A stretch of 64,000 nucleotides of DNA from Allomuricauda sp. M10 (GTDB taxonomy: Bacteria > Bacteroidota > Bacteroidia > Flavobacteriales > Flavobacteriaceae). Numbering within the stretch: the first letter of the stretch is position 1; each line of letters begins with the position of its first letter. Both the position numbers and the translations under genes were made by a program. Location: positions 42,250 through 106,249 of the forward strand of contig NZ_JAJGBN010000008.1 of NCBI RefSeq assembly GCF_020782875.1, read 5' to 3'. Positions 8,487 to 17,427 of this stretch are shown one piece after another. The notes beneath the pieces were generated by a model. It did not search any database. It saw only the letters and a program-made list of their open reading frames with translations, and was not told the DNA's origin.

Positions 8487-9325
8487 AAAGCATTTTCGAC
8501 GAAGTATCATACCATTGCAGTAAGGTTGTGACCCAATCGTACAGCACTTCCTTTGCCTTGGCCACCAAAATGTTGGCACCTTCCATCCGTGCCGATATTT
8601 ACAACATTTACGGCTTTGTTCGGTTTGCCGATGAAATTGTGGATACTTTCCACGACTACGACAAGGAACAATTGTTCGTGAACTTTGAAAAGGAAATGGA
8701 AGAGGCCCTTGAGAAAAAAATTAGCCTGAACCCCATATTGAATTCTTTTCAACACACCTATCACAAATATGATATTCCCCATCATTTGGTGGCGGCTTTC
8801 ATGAAGAGTATGCGGATGGACCTCCGCAAGAAGAAATACGAAACCTTTGATGAATATAGGGAGTACATCTACGGTTCTGCGGATGTGGTTGGGTTGATGT
8901 GTCTTTGTGTTTTTGTGAACGGCGATAAGGAGAAATATGAAGAATTGAAGGAATCTGCCATGGCTTTGGGGTCGGCCTTTCAAAAAGTGAACTTTTTAAG
9001 GGATTTGAAGGCGGATTATGAAGAATTGAACCGTACCTATTTCCCCAACACCAATCTTTTGGAACTGGATGAAGAGTCCAAGAGAAGAATCGTCAATGAG
9101 ATAAAGGCGGACTTCGCGGTAGGGTATTCAGGTATCATTAAATTACCGGAACAGGCCAAATTTGGAGTTTATACAGCTTACCGTTATTACAAGAAACTGC
9201 TCCATAAATTACAGGGCACTCCTCCCCTAGAAATCAAAAATGCCAGGATACGTGTTCCCAATTATCAAAAATTCGGACTTTTGGCCCAATCTTACCTCAA
9301 TTATAAATTACAATTGGTACAATGA
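8483..9325 (+). CDS. crtB: phytoene synthase
   Basis: 280 residues of the squalene/phytoene synthase family. The first aspartate-rich motif is in YGFVRFADEIVD (about residues 44-55) and the second in NFLRDLKADYEELNRTYFP (about 170-188). SFALATKML near residue 25 is also typical. It condenses two geranylgeranyl diphosphates to phytoene, the entry step of the carotenoid pathway. It overlaps crtI upstream and crtZ downstream by 4 bp each, so the three are one transcript behind the CarH-like regulator. Confidence 0.95.
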   Translation: MKSIFDEVSYHCSKVVTQSYSTSFALATKMLAPSIRADIYNIYGFVRFADEIVDTFHDYDKEQLFVNFEKEMEEALEKKISLNPILNSFQHTYHKYDIPHHLVAAFMKSMRMDLRKKKYETFDEYREYIYGSADVVGLMCLCVFVNGDKEKYEELKESAMALGSAFQKVNFLRDLKADYEELNRTYFPNTNLLELDEESKRRIVNEIKADFAVGYSGIIKLPEQAKFGVYTAYRYYKKLLHKLQGTPPLEIKNARIRVPNYQKFGLLAQSYLNYKLQLVQ

Positions 9326-9771
9326 AGGTAGCACTTTGGATACTCATTTTTTTGGCCACATTTGGTTTCATGGAGTTCATGGCCTGGTTTACCCATAAAT
9401 ATGTGATGCACGGTTTTTTATGGAGCCTTCACAAAGATCATCACAAAAAGGACCACAACTCTTGGTTTGAACGCAACGATGCTTTTTTCTTGTTCTACGC
9501 CGTGGTGAGCATGACGCTTTTCTTTTTGGGCAATTATACTTCCTTTTGGTATGGTTGGCCTTTGGGATTCGGGATTTTGGCTTACGGTATCGCCTATTTT
9601 TTGGTACACGATATCTTCATCCACCAGCGTTTCAAACTATTAAGAAATGCCAATAATTGGTATGCCCGTGGGGTACGTAGGGCCCATAAAATGCACCACA
9701 AACATCTGGGCAAGGAAGACGGGGAATGCTTTGGGATGCTCTTGGTTCCTTTTAAATATTTTAAAAAGTAG
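9322..9771 (+). CDS. crtZ: beta-carotene hydroxylase (fatty acid hydroxylase superfamily)
   Basis: 149 residues, small membrane di-iron hydroxylase. Histidine clusters HKYVMH, HKDHHKKDH, HDIFIH and HKMHHKH supply the iron ligands, and hydrophobic segments lie between them. CrtZ adds 3-hydroxyl groups to beta-ionone rings, giving zeaxanthin from beta-carotene. A lycopene cyclase (crtY) would be needed and is not in the window. Last gene of the operon, ending 2 bp from the convergent TlpA-like gene, with no terminator in between. Confidence 0.92.
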   Translation: MKVALWILIFLATFGFMEFMAWFTHKYVMHGFLWSLHKDHHKKDHNSWFERNDAFFLFYAVVSMTLFFLGNYTSFWYGWPLGFGILAYGIAYFLVHDIFIHQRFKLLRNANNWYARGVRRAHKMHHKHLGKEDGECFGMLLVPFKYFKK

Positions 9772-9773
9772 GG

Positions 9774-10340
9774 CTACTCTAGTATAAGTTCATCCAAAAG
9801 GGACCTTGTACTTTCGGAATTCCAGTTGGCGGCTCCCCTTTCATCCACAACAATTTTCCCTGATTTACTTATGATATAGGTGGCAGGAATGGTGCTACTA
9901 TCGAATTCTGTAGGTGACTTTGAAGTTTGAAGAAATACAGGTAATTGATATCCCTTTTTCTTAAGAAAGGTCACCACCTTTTCTTTTTCATCGTTGGCAA
10001 CAAAGGCAAAAACCACCTTGTCCTTATAATCCGCATACAATTCAACAAACTTGGGTAGTTCGGCAACACAGGGAGGACACCAAGTAGCCCAAACATTGAC
10101 CACGGCCACCTTTCCTTTTGCAGATTGAAAATCTATTTGTTTGCCATCCAGACCCACCAAATTCCAATGATAATCCTCAAGGGTTATCTGCTCGTCATCC
10201 TCTACTACATCCGCAGAAAAAACCTCCGCCATTGCCTTACTGACCCATACCCGAACATGGAACCCAACAGGGGTGAACAAGATCAACACAATGATCAAAA
10301 TCCAAATACCGTTGCCAATCTGTTCCTTGGTAATTTTCAT
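9774..10340 (-). CDS. TlpA/ResA-like membrane-anchored thioredoxin-fold protein
   Basis: 188 residues. One N-terminal membrane anchor (about 10-28), then a periplasmic thioredoxin fold with the redox motif WCPPC (C88, C91) in VVNVWATWCPP. A cis-proline loop (SSTIPATYIIS) is also present. Family members reduce or oxidise envelope disulfides, for example in cytochrome c maturation. It lies 6 bp behind a paralogue of the same size and layout that lacks both cysteines. The pair is probably one transcript and arose by tandem duplication. Confidence 0.9.
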   Translation of the reverse strand: MKITKEQIGNGIWILIIVLILFTPVGFHVRVWVSKAMAEVFSADVVEDDEQITLEDYHWNLVGLDGKQIDFQSAKGKVAVVNVWATWCPPCVAELPKFVELYADYKDKVVFAFVANDEKEKVVTFLKKKGYQLPVFLQTSKSPTEFDSSTIPATYIISKSGKIVVDERGAANWNSESTRSLLDELILE

Positions 10341-10346
10341 ACGGAA

Positions 10347-10907
10347 TTATTCAGCGATCAATTCATCCAACAATTTGTAGACTTTTCCGGTGCTCCAATC
10401 GGCAATTCCTTCCTTGTAAATCACAATATTCCCTGATTTATCAATTAAATAAGAAGAAGGAACTGTTTCGGAATCAATCGGCATTTTCTCGCCAATAATC
10501 AAATAGGTAACGGGAAAAGTAAACTTGTGCTCGGCCATAAAAGCCTCCACGGGCGGTTGGTTTTCATTTGTGATGATATAGAAATCCATCTTGCCCTTGT
10601 ACCTGTCGTACAACTCTTGAATGCTTGCAAGTTCCGCTTCAGACGGCAATTTCCAAGAAGCCCAAAGATTAATGAGTATCACTCTTCCCTTTGACTTTTC
10701 AAAATTGAAGAAGTTCCATTCCTCATCCTTCAATTTCCAATCGTAATCCGTAATCTTTTGTCTTTCCGATTGCTCGATTACGGGAGGAGAAAAGGAAAAT
10801 AAACGGTTCAGGAATATTTTTCCATAGTAACCGATCGGTGTCACAAAAAAGGAAAGCACCAATAGAATGAATGCAATATTTAAAACGGTTTTTTTACTGA
10901 CCTTCAT
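10347..10907 (-). CDS. cysteine-free TlpA-like paralogue
   Basis: 186 residues from the ATG at 10907 (MKVSKKTV); the frame extends to a TTG at 10925. Same plan as the downstream gene: one membrane anchor, a YDWKL/YHWNL segment and a thioredoxin-like domain with INLWASWKLPSEAEL, SETVPSSYLID and a shared C-terminal pattern. The two active-site cysteines are replaced by Lys (86) and Ser (89), so no dithiol chemistry is possible. It may act as a binding or regulatory partner of its active twin. The frame is intact and the gene looks under selection, not decayed. Confidence 0.85.
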   Translation of the reverse strand: MKVSKKTVLNIAFILLVLSFFVTPIGYYGKIFLNRLFSFSPPVIEQSERQKITDYDWKLKDEEWNFFNFEKSKGRVILINLWASWKLPSEAELASIQELYDRYKGKMDFYIITNENQPPVEAFMAEHKFTFPVTYLIIGEKMPIDSETVPSSYLIDKSGNIVIYKEGIADWSTGKVYKLLDELIAE

Positions 10908-10923
10908 AAAAAAGATGTTTCTC

Positions 10924-10966
10924 AAAAATTAAAAACTCCTGATATCTAAATCAATATCAGGAGTTT
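10924..10966 (-). terminator. intrinsic terminator of the aconitase gene
   Basis: Perfect 13-bp stem AAACTCCTGATAT (10933-10945) / ATATCAGGAGTTT (10954-10966) with an 8-nt loop. On the minus strand it is followed by TTTTTAATTTTT. Confidence 0.85.
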
Positions 10967-10990
10967 AATACAAATTATCTTAGATACAAA

Positions 10991-13261
10991 TTATGCATTC
11001 TCCTTCTTGATCAGGTTCAATGCAGAACCTTCCTTGAACCATGCAATCTGAGCATCGTTGTACGAATGGTTTGCAATGATGGTATCCTTGCTTCCATTGG
11101 CATGTACTACTTCAATGGTCAATGGCTTTTCAGGAGCAAACTGGTCAATATCCAAAAAGTTGAAGGTATCATCTTCTTGAATTAGATCATAATCACTCTC
11201 ATTGGCAAACGTCAAGGCCAACATACCTTGTTTCTTCAAGTTGGTTTCGTGGATCCTAGCAAAGGATTTTACCAAAACAGCAGCGACACCCAAGTGTCTC
11301 GGCTGCATGGCCGCATGCTCTCTTGAAGAACCTTCACCGTAGTTGTGGTCACCCACTACCAAGGTTTTGATTCCAGCTTTTTTGTATTCACGTTGGGTAT
11401 CAGGTACCCCTCCGTACTCTCCTGTCAATTGGTTTTTGACAAAGTTTGTTTTTTTGTTGAAGGCGTTCACTGCTCCGATCAAGGTATTATTGGCGATATT
11501 GTCCAAATGTCCTCTGTAACGCAACCATGGTCCGGCCATTGAAATGTGGTCGGTGGTACACTTACCAAAGGCCTTGATCAACAGTTTCATGCCTTTCAAG
11601 CTTTCAGGTTTGATGGGTTCAAATGGAGCCAAAAGTTGCAGACGCTCAGAATCTGGGGCAACTTTTACTTCAACACCGCTACCGTCTTCTTTGGGAGCAA
11701 TGTAACCGGCATCTTCCACAGCAAATCCTTCTGGAGGAAGTTCGTACCCTCTTGGTTCATCCAACATTACCTCTTCACCGTCCTCGTTCAACAACTTATC
11801 GGTGATGGGGTTAAAATCCAATCGCCCAGCGATGGCAATGGCGGTAACCAATTCTGGTGAACCTACAAACGCCAAAGTATTCGGGTTACCATCGGCTCTT
11901 TTAGCAAAGTTCCTGTTGAAAGAGTGAACGATGGTGTTACGTGGTGCATCAGCGGCTTTGTCGCCGTAACGATCCCACATACCGATACAGGGTCCACAGG
12001 CATTGGCAAACACGGTTGCTCCAATATTGTTGAAGGTATCGATAAATCCATCCCTTTCGATGGTATAACGAACCTGCTCGGAACCTGGGGTTATGGTAAA
12101 TTGTGATTTAGTCTTCAAATTCTTGTCGGCCACTTGTTTTGCCAAAGAAGCCGCCCTTGAAATATCTTCGTAGGAAGAGTTGGTACAAGAACCAATCAAT
12201 CCAACTTCCACAGTCAAAGGCCAATCGTTTGCTTTGGCAGTCTCTCCCATTTTAGAAATTGGGGTAGCCAAATCCGGGGTGAAAGGTCCGTTCAAATGTG
12301 GTTCCAAAGTATTCAAGTCGATTTCGATAACCTCATCAAAATACTGTCCTGGGTTGGCATACACTTCAGGATCCGCGGTCAAGTGCTGCTTTACGGCAAG
12401 GGCCGCATCGGCAACATCGGCACGGTTGGTAGCTCTAAGGTACCTATCCATGGATTCATCGTAACCGAAGGTTGAAGTAGTGGCACCTACCTCAGCTCCC
12501 ATGTTACAAATGGTACCTTTACCGGTACATGACATGGAAGTGGCACCTTCGCCAAAATATTCAATAATGGCACCTGTTCCCCCTTTTACGGTAAGAATAT
12601 CGGCCACTTTCAAGATCACATCTTTAGGAGCGGTCCATCCGGAAAGTTTTCCTTTCAGTTTAACCCCAATCAATTTTGGGAATTTCAATTCCCAAGCCAT
12701 TCCGGCCATTACATCAACGGCATCAGCACCACCAACACCGATAGCGACCATTCCCAATCCACCGGCATTTACCGTGTGTGAATCGGTTCCGATCATCATA
12801 CCTCCTGGAAACGCATAATTTTCCAAAACTACTTGGTGGATAATCCCTGCACCTGGTTTCCAGAAACCAATACCATATTTATTGGAAACGGATTCCAAGA
12901 AATCAAAAACTTCGTTACTGGTCTGGTTGGCCCTTTTTAAATCTGCCTCAGCCCCAACTTTTGCCTGGATCAAGTGATCACAGTGTACAGTTGTTGGTAC
13001 AGCGGCCTTAGGTTTTCCAGCATGCATGAACTGTAGCAATGCCATTTGAGCGGTTGCATCCTGACAAGCAACCCTGTCCGGTGCAAAATCAACATAATCT
13101 TTTCCTCTGGTAAAATTTTTGGTGGGTGTTCCGTCCCATAGGTGTGAGTACAATATTTTCTCAGAAAGGGTCAACGGTTTTCCTACCAGTTCACGGGCCT
13201 TATCTACACGTTCCCCCATGGAAGCGTAGACGCCCTTAATCATGTCTATATCAAATGCCAT
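10991..13261 (-). CDS. aconitate hydratase, mitochondrial-type
   Basis: 756 residues. It isomerises citrate to isocitrate in the TCA cycle with a 4Fe-4S cluster. The cluster cysteines are in [11 protein letters not shown] and in NACGPCIG. The substrate-loop motif [10 protein letters not shown] and the swivelling C-terminal domain are present. Length and N-terminus ([19 protein letters not shown]) match the mitochondrial ACO2-like aconitases common in Bacteroidota rather than E. coli AcnA or AcnB, so no symbol is given. It is a single gene with its own terminator; about 100 bp of non-coding DNA separate it from moxR upstream. Confidence 0.97.
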   Translation of the reverse strand: MAFDIDMIKGVYASMGERVDKARELVGKPLTLSEKILYSHLWDGTPTKNFTRGKDYVDFAPDRVACQDATAQMALLQFMHAGKPKAAVPTTVHCDHLIQAKVGAEADLKRANQTSNEVFDFLESVSNKYGIGFWKPGAGIIHQVVLENYAFPGGMMIGTDSHTVNAGGLGMVAIGVGGADAVDVMAGMAWELKFPKLIGVKLKGKLSGWTAPKDVILKVADILTVKGGTGAIIEYFGEGATSMSCTGKGTICNMGAEVGATTSTFGYDESMDRYLRATNRADVADAALAVKQHLTADPEVYANPGQYFDEVIEIDLNTLEPHLNGPFTPDLATPISKMGETAKANDWPLTVEVGLIGSCTNSSYEDISRAASLAKQVADKNLKTKSQFTITPGSEQVRYTIERDGFIDTFNNIGATVFANACGPCIGMWDRYGDKAADAPRNTIVHSFNRNFAKRADGNPNTLAFVGSPELVTAIAIAGRLDFNPITDKLLNEDGEEVMLDEPRGYELPPEGFAVEDAGYIAPKEDGSGVEVKVAPDSERLQLLAPFEPIKPESLKGMKLLIKAFGKCTTDHISMAGPWLRYRGHLDNIANNTLIGAVNAFNKKTNFVKNQLTGEYGGVPDTQREYKKAGIKTLVVGDHNYGEGSSREHAAMQPRHLGVAAVLVKSFARIHETNLKKQGMLALTFANESDYDLIQEDDTFNFLDIDQFAPEKPLTIEVVHANGSKDTIIANHSYNDAQIAWFKEGSALNLIKKENA

Positions 13262-13363
13262 TCTACAATTGAGTTTTTAGATTTTAGTAATTCGGTAAAT
13301 TTACTAAATAACGAAGGATTTTGGAATTAGAATTCCGCTAAATAAATATCTATGATTTGATAT

Positions 13364-14317
13364 TTATAACAATTCTGCAACAATTCTTTCCTCTGAGATG
13401 CCCTCGGCCTCAGCTTTATAGTTTTTTAGGATCCTGTGACGCAGAATACCCAAGGAAACCGCTTTCACGTCCTCAATGTCCGGAGAGAACTTTCCATGGA
13501 CGGCAGCATGGGCCTTTGCAGCCAAAACAAGGTTTTGGGAAGCCCGTGGACCAGCGCCCCAATCCACATAATTATTCACAAAATCCAAGGAACCTTCCAT
13601 TCCCGGACGGGTTCTATTGACAAGCCTTACGGCGTAATCGATTACATTATCGGGCACGGGAATGCGCCTGACCAAATGCTGGATGGCAATGATATCCTCC
13701 GCATTAAAAAGGGTATTGAGTTGTACCTCCTCATCAGTAGTGGTTGATTTAACCACCTGAATTTCTTCCTCTATGGACGGATATTTCAATTCTATAGCAA
13801 ACATGAAACGATCCAGCTGGGCCTCTGGTAAAGGATACGTTCCTTCCTGTTCAATAGGGTTTTGTGTGGCCAACACAAAATAAGGACGGTTTAGCTTGTA
13901 TTGTTTACCTGCAATCGTCACTGCTCGTTCCTGCATGGCTTCCAAAAGGGCAGCCTGAGTTTTGGGCGGGGTTCGGTTGATCTCATCCGCCAAAATGATG
14001 TTGGCGAAAACAGGCCCCATGATAAACTTAAAGTTTCTATTCTGATCCAACACCTCACTACCCAAAATATCACTGGGCATAAGGTCTGGGGTAAACTGTA
14101 TCCTTTTAAAATCCAATCCGAGCGTTTGTGCGATAGTGTTGACCATTAACGTTTTGGCCAAACCGGGAACACCGATCAAAAGGGAATGCCCTCCTGTATA
14201 AATGGAGAGTAAAATCTGTTCGACCACCTTTTCTTGGCCAACAATGACCTTGGCAATCTCCTTTTTGAGTTCTTGGTGTTTTTTTACCAGGTTTTCTACC
14301 GCAGTTACGTCTGACAT
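13364..14317 (-). CDS. MoxR-family AAA+ ATPase
   Basis: 317 residues. Walker A is GVPGLAKT (about 48-55), Walker B is ILADEINRTPPKTQ, and sensor 1 is LATQNPIEQEGTYPLPEAQLD, which is diagnostic for MoxR. MoxR ATPases act as chaperones for von Willebrand domain proteins, often with DUF58 and BatA partners; none of these is adjacent here. It follows the surA-like gene with a 4-bp gap and is likely co-transcribed with the two periplasmic chaperones. Confidence 0.93.
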   Translation of the reverse strand: MSDVTAVENLVKKHQELKKEIAKVIVGQEKVVEQILLSIYTGGHSLLIGVPGLAKTLMVNTIAQTLGLDFKRIQFTPDLMPSDILGSEVLDQNRNFKFIMGPVFANIILADEINRTPPKTQAALLEAMQERAVTIAGKQYKLNRPYFVLATQNPIEQEGTYPLPEAQLDRFMFAIELKYPSIEEEIQVVKSTTTDEEVQLNTLFNAEDIIAIQHLVRRIPVPDNVIDYAVRLVNRTRPGMEGSLDFVNNYVDWGAGPRASQNLVLAAKAHAAVHGKFSPDIEDVKAVSLGILRHRILKNYKAEAEGISEERIVAELL

Positions 14318-14321
14318 TGGC

Positions 14322-15722
14322 CTACTCCTTTACCCAGTTGTTTGCAAAATCGCAGCCTCTATTGTCAACGTTCACGTGGATATAGGTATCCTCAATATGT
14401 TCTTCCATCCATTTTTTGATGGCCTTGAACTGCTTTTCCCGAAGGGCCAATTCCTGAATTTTTAAATAATCCTTGGCAAAATCGGCTTTGTGCTCATCAT
14501 AACGATTGGAAATCTTCATGATCTTGAACTTGGGAGGCCCTCCTCTGGGATCGTCTTCCCTGATAGGCTTGGAAATTTCCCCATCCTTAATGTTCCTAAC
14601 CTGATTGTACAAGGTAGGATCCATTTTGGTCAGTTCAAATCTTGAATCAAAATTGATTGGGTTACGCAATAGACCTCCATCATTTTTGGTTTCCTTTTCA
14701 TCGGAAAAATTTTGAGCAGCTTCGGCAAAAGTATATTTACCATCCAATATTTGCTGGCGAATGGTATCCAACTCTGTCACTGCATCATCAATTGCACTTT
14801 GCGGAACTTCGGGAATCATCAGAATGTGTCTCAAATCGATTTCCTGTCCCCTAATTTTTTCAATATAAATAATATGGTAACCGTAAACCGTTTCAAAAGG
14901 TTCGGAAATTTCACCTTCACGAAGACTGAAAGCCACATCCTTGAATTCTCGTACAAATTGGGTTTCCTTGTTCATACTGTAGAAACCACCGTTCGCCCTT
15001 GAAGAGTCGTCACGGGTATACAAAATGGCTTTTACCTTAAAGCTAGCCCCATTTTCCTCCACATCTTGTTTGATGGCCTTTAACTGTTGTATCACCTTCT
15101 GCTTTTCCTCTTCAGGTGCTTTGGGCGACTTTACGATCTGTGCAATTTCCAGTTCCGCACCAAAAACGGGACGGTCCTCTTCTGGAATATTAAAGAAAAA
15201 CTGACGTACCTCTTCTGGGGTCACCTCAATTTCCTCAACAATCTTACCCTGCATCTTCTCGGACAGCATACGCAATTTGTTGATTTCAAAAAGTTCGGTA
15301 CGGAAGCTTTCCACATCCGGTTTTTTGTAAAACTTCAACAGTTTTTCCATGGACCCTAGCTGTGACACAAATTGTTGGATCTGTCGATCACTTTGGGCAT
15401 TCACCATATCGTCCGAAACCAACAAACTATCCTGAATAGCCTGGTGGGCATACAAACGGTCTTCCATCAATTTGCCCAGAAGCCCGCATCGGGTAATATT
15501 TTCCATTGAAGCTCCTTGTGTTTTTAGATCGATCAAGGTTTTATCGATATCCGATTCCAAGATCACATAATCACCGATTACCGCAGCAATACCATCCAAC
15601 TTCACTTTAGTGGTAGAAGCAGTTGTGTCCTTCACTCCCAATGCTTCATCCGTTTCCTGGGCCTTCGCTGTAATGGTCGATAGGAAAACAAGGGCCAAAA
15701 TCCCCTTCATCATATTATTCAT
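14322..15722 (-). CDS. SurA-like periplasmic peptidyl-prolyl isomerase
   Basis: 466 residues from the ATG at 15722 (MNNMMKGILAL); a frame to 15755 would overlap the previous gene more. Signal peptide ending near ITAKAQ, SurA N-terminal chaperone domain (about 45-190), then two parvulin-type rotamase domains. The first contains SMNKETQFVREFKDVAFSL and PFETVYGYHII, the second DGGLL and the later GEISKPI segment. SurA guides outer-membrane proteins through the periplasm. The start overlaps the stop of the upstream gene by 8 bp, showing coupling with the lipoprotein relative. Confidence 0.92.
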   Translation of the reverse strand: MNNMMKGILALVFLSTITAKAQETDEALGVKDTTASTTKVKLDGIAAVIGDYVILESDIDKTLIDLKTQGASMENITRCGLLGKLMEDRLYAHQAIQDSLLVSDDMVNAQSDRQIQQFVSQLGSMEKLLKFYKKPDVESFRTELFEINKLRMLSEKMQGKIVEEIEVTPEEVRQFFFNIPEEDRPVFGAELEIAQIVKSPKAPEEEKQKVIQQLKAIKQDVEENGASFKVKAILYTRDDSSRANGGFYSMNKETQFVREFKDVAFSLREGEISEPFETVYGYHIIYIEKIRGQEIDLRHILMIPEVPQSAIDDAVTELDTIRQQILDGKYTFAEAAQNFSDEKETKNDGGLLRNPINFDSRFELTKMDPTLYNQVRNIKDGEISKPIREDDPRGGPPKFKIMKISNRYDEHKADFAKDYLKIQELALREKQFKAIKKWMEEHIEDTYIHVNVDNRGCDFANNWVKE

Positions 15723-16587
15723 AAACCTCAAATTCTTTCTTCTTGATTGCTTCATCTATAATCTCGGTTTCCAATTTTTTTACGTAGTTCAATCGCCTTC
15801 GGTTGAGGATCAATTGCCTAATTTCTGGTTCTACATACTCAAAAGGCGCTGTATCATTGACCTCCAACACATTGGTGACCATGCCCAAATATACCTCTAT
15901 GGAATCTTGTAGCTCAAAAAATTGTGATTTTTTTAAGTAGTTGGCTTCATTTGCGGCAGTTAGGGGCGTAATTTCTTCCACAACCCTCGTAGAACTGACC
16001 CAAATAGAGTCGTTAAAATGGATTTTTTTGAACTGCACCGCAATGGAATCCAAGTATTGTTTATCAGCATCTTTCCAAGTTCTGATCTTTGCCTTTACCC
16101 CATCTTTGTCCAAAAACTGGGCAGGCATACCCACAAAACGGAGCTGCACCAATTTTTCGTTCAATTTAAAGTTTTCCTTTTCCCTTTCATAGTATTCCTG
16201 TAACTGGCTTTTGGTCACGGAGGTATCGTTGGCCTGCAACACCAAAGCCTCAATATAGGCCCGGGTGTACAGTTCCGACTTGTAATCGGAAACCAATCGG
16301 TCAAATTCCGCCAGTTTTTCTTCAGGCAGATTAATCTTGGATTTGGTCAACAACAATTGCTTGGATGCCCAATTGTTGATGTAATTGGACACAAACAGGG
16401 CACTATCCTGTGGAGTCATGTCATCACTGATCAAAGCGGCAACATCATCTTTGTAAAGGTAGGCATCCCCTACTCTTGCCAATGGTTCCCGTTCCACTTC
16501 CTTATTAAAAAGGCCTTCGCACGAAACGATCATCAGGGCACCCAGGGTGCAAAGTAGGTATAGGCTATTTTTTTGGAGCTTAAGCAT
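15715..16587 (-). CDS. SurA-related lipoprotein (parvulin-like chaperone without clear isomerase domain)
   Basis: 290 residues from the ATG at 16587 (MLKLQKNSLY). Lipoprotein signal with lipobox ending MIVSC at about residue 24. The mature part resembles the N-terminal half of SurA-type isomerases (LARVGDAYLYKDDV, YINNWASKQLLL, YYEREKENF). A complete parvulin domain is not evident, so it is probably a chaperone or holdase anchored to the membrane. It overlaps the next gene by 8 bp. Possible outer-membrane biogenesis partner of the downstream SurA-like protein. Confidence 0.8.
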   Translation of the reverse strand: MLKLQKNSLYLLCTLGALMIVSCEGLFNKEVEREPLARVGDAYLYKDDVAALISDDMTPQDSALFVSNYINNWASKQLLLTKSKINLPEEKLAEFDRLVSDYKSELYTRAYIEALVLQANDTSVTKSQLQEYYEREKENFKLNEKLVQLRFVGMPAQFLDKDGVKAKIRTWKDADKQYLDSIAVQFKKIHFNDSIWVSSTRVVEEITPLTAANEANYLKKSQFFELQDSIEVYLGMVTNVLEVNDTAPFEYVEPEIRQLILNRRRLNYVKKLETEIIDEAIKKKEFEVYE

Positions 16588-16702
16588 TTCGCAAAAATAA
16601 CAATTACTAAATCCCCTACAAGTAAGTGTCAATCCCATTAACAGATTTTTAGTAGAGAACCTTCACCAAAAAAAATGTTACATTAGTGGAAAACCAAACC
16701 AA

Positions 16703-17155
16703 ATGAAATATACGACCGAAATTTTGGTGAATGTCCCAAGGGAAGAGTTCATCAAGAAATTGGACAATCCGGAAAACATGAAACATTGGCAACGGGGGCT
16801 GACCCAATATGAGCAGCTTTCCAAAAACCCAGGACAGGAAGGGGCGCAAATGAGCCTCACCTACCAGATGGGCAAGCGTGAAATCACTTTGGTGGAGACC
16901 ATCATCAAAAAAAACCTCCCAGAAGAAATGCATGCCAGTTATGATGCCAAAGGTGTTCACAATCTCCAAAAAAACTATTTCAATGACGAAGATGACAAGA
17001 CCCGTTGGGTAACGGAAACAGATTTTCAGTTTTCAGGCTTTGGAATGAAATTGATGGGGTTGCTGATGCCCGGTGCATTCAAAAAACAAACTTTGATTTA
17101 TATGCAGGATTTTAAGAAATTTGCCGAAGAGGGGATTTCCGCAACCGATTTATAA
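16703..17155 (+). CDS. SRPBCC-family (START-like) protein
   Basis: 150 residues, cytosolic, no signal peptide. The N-terminal strand with KYTTEILVNVPREEFIKKLDNPENMKHWQ is the standard entry of polyketide-cyclase/START-like folds. The centre has alternating strands (GAQMSLTY, EITLVETI, TRWVTETDFQFSG) and a long C-terminal helix follows. Such proteins bind hydrophobic ligands; the ligand here is unknown. First of three genes read in the same direction with gaps of 5 and 9 bp. Confidence 0.8.
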   Translation: MKYTTEILVNVPREEFIKKLDNPENMKHWQRGLTQYEQLSKNPGQEGAQMSLTYQMGKREITLVETIIKKNLPEEMHASYDAKGVHNLQKNYFNDEDDKTRWVTETDFQFSGFGMKLMGLLMPGAFKKQTLIYMQDFKKFAEEGISATDL

Positions 17156-17160
17156 CAACC

Positions 17161-17418
17161 ATGGAAAAAATTTTGGACCGCAAAATCAAGATCATTTGGG
17201 ACTTTAGGGGACCCAACGCCGCACGCACCGCCGAACACTACCTTAAACACCTTGAAGAGTTTGTCATCGTGGAGGAATTGAAATTCGACCTATCTGGCGT
17301 GGAACATTTTGGACCGACACACAGCATCGCCTATTTGGTGGTGGCCGAGTTTGAGCTCAAAGAAGTGAAGGACATTCTAAAACCGCACAGGGGACAAGTT
17401 TATACAGGAGACCTATAA
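17161..17418 (+). CDS. hypothetical protein, 85 aa
   Basis: Not recognised. 85 residues without signal or membrane segment: basic start (MEKILDRKIKIIWDFRG), a helix with ARTAEHYLKHLEEF, then a hydrophobic core and an amphipathic C-terminal segment. Codon use and the tight spacing (5 bp after the SRPBCC gene, 9 bp before the beta-lactamase-like gene) support a real gene. A small soluble alpha/beta protein is the most that can be said. Confidence 0.6.
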   Translation: MEKILDRKIKIIWDFRGPNAARTAEHYLKHLEEFVIVEELKFDLSGVEHFGPTHSIAYLVVAEFELKEVKDILKPHRGQVYTGDL

Positions 17419-17427
17419 CCGACCATC

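Noticed and set aside
16657..16682. TGTAAC, 16 bp, GTTC on the minus strand before the SurA-related lipoprotein gene as a third ECF promoter
   Set aside because: The -10-like box is GTTC and not CGTC, and the surroundings are low in complexity; not better than chance.
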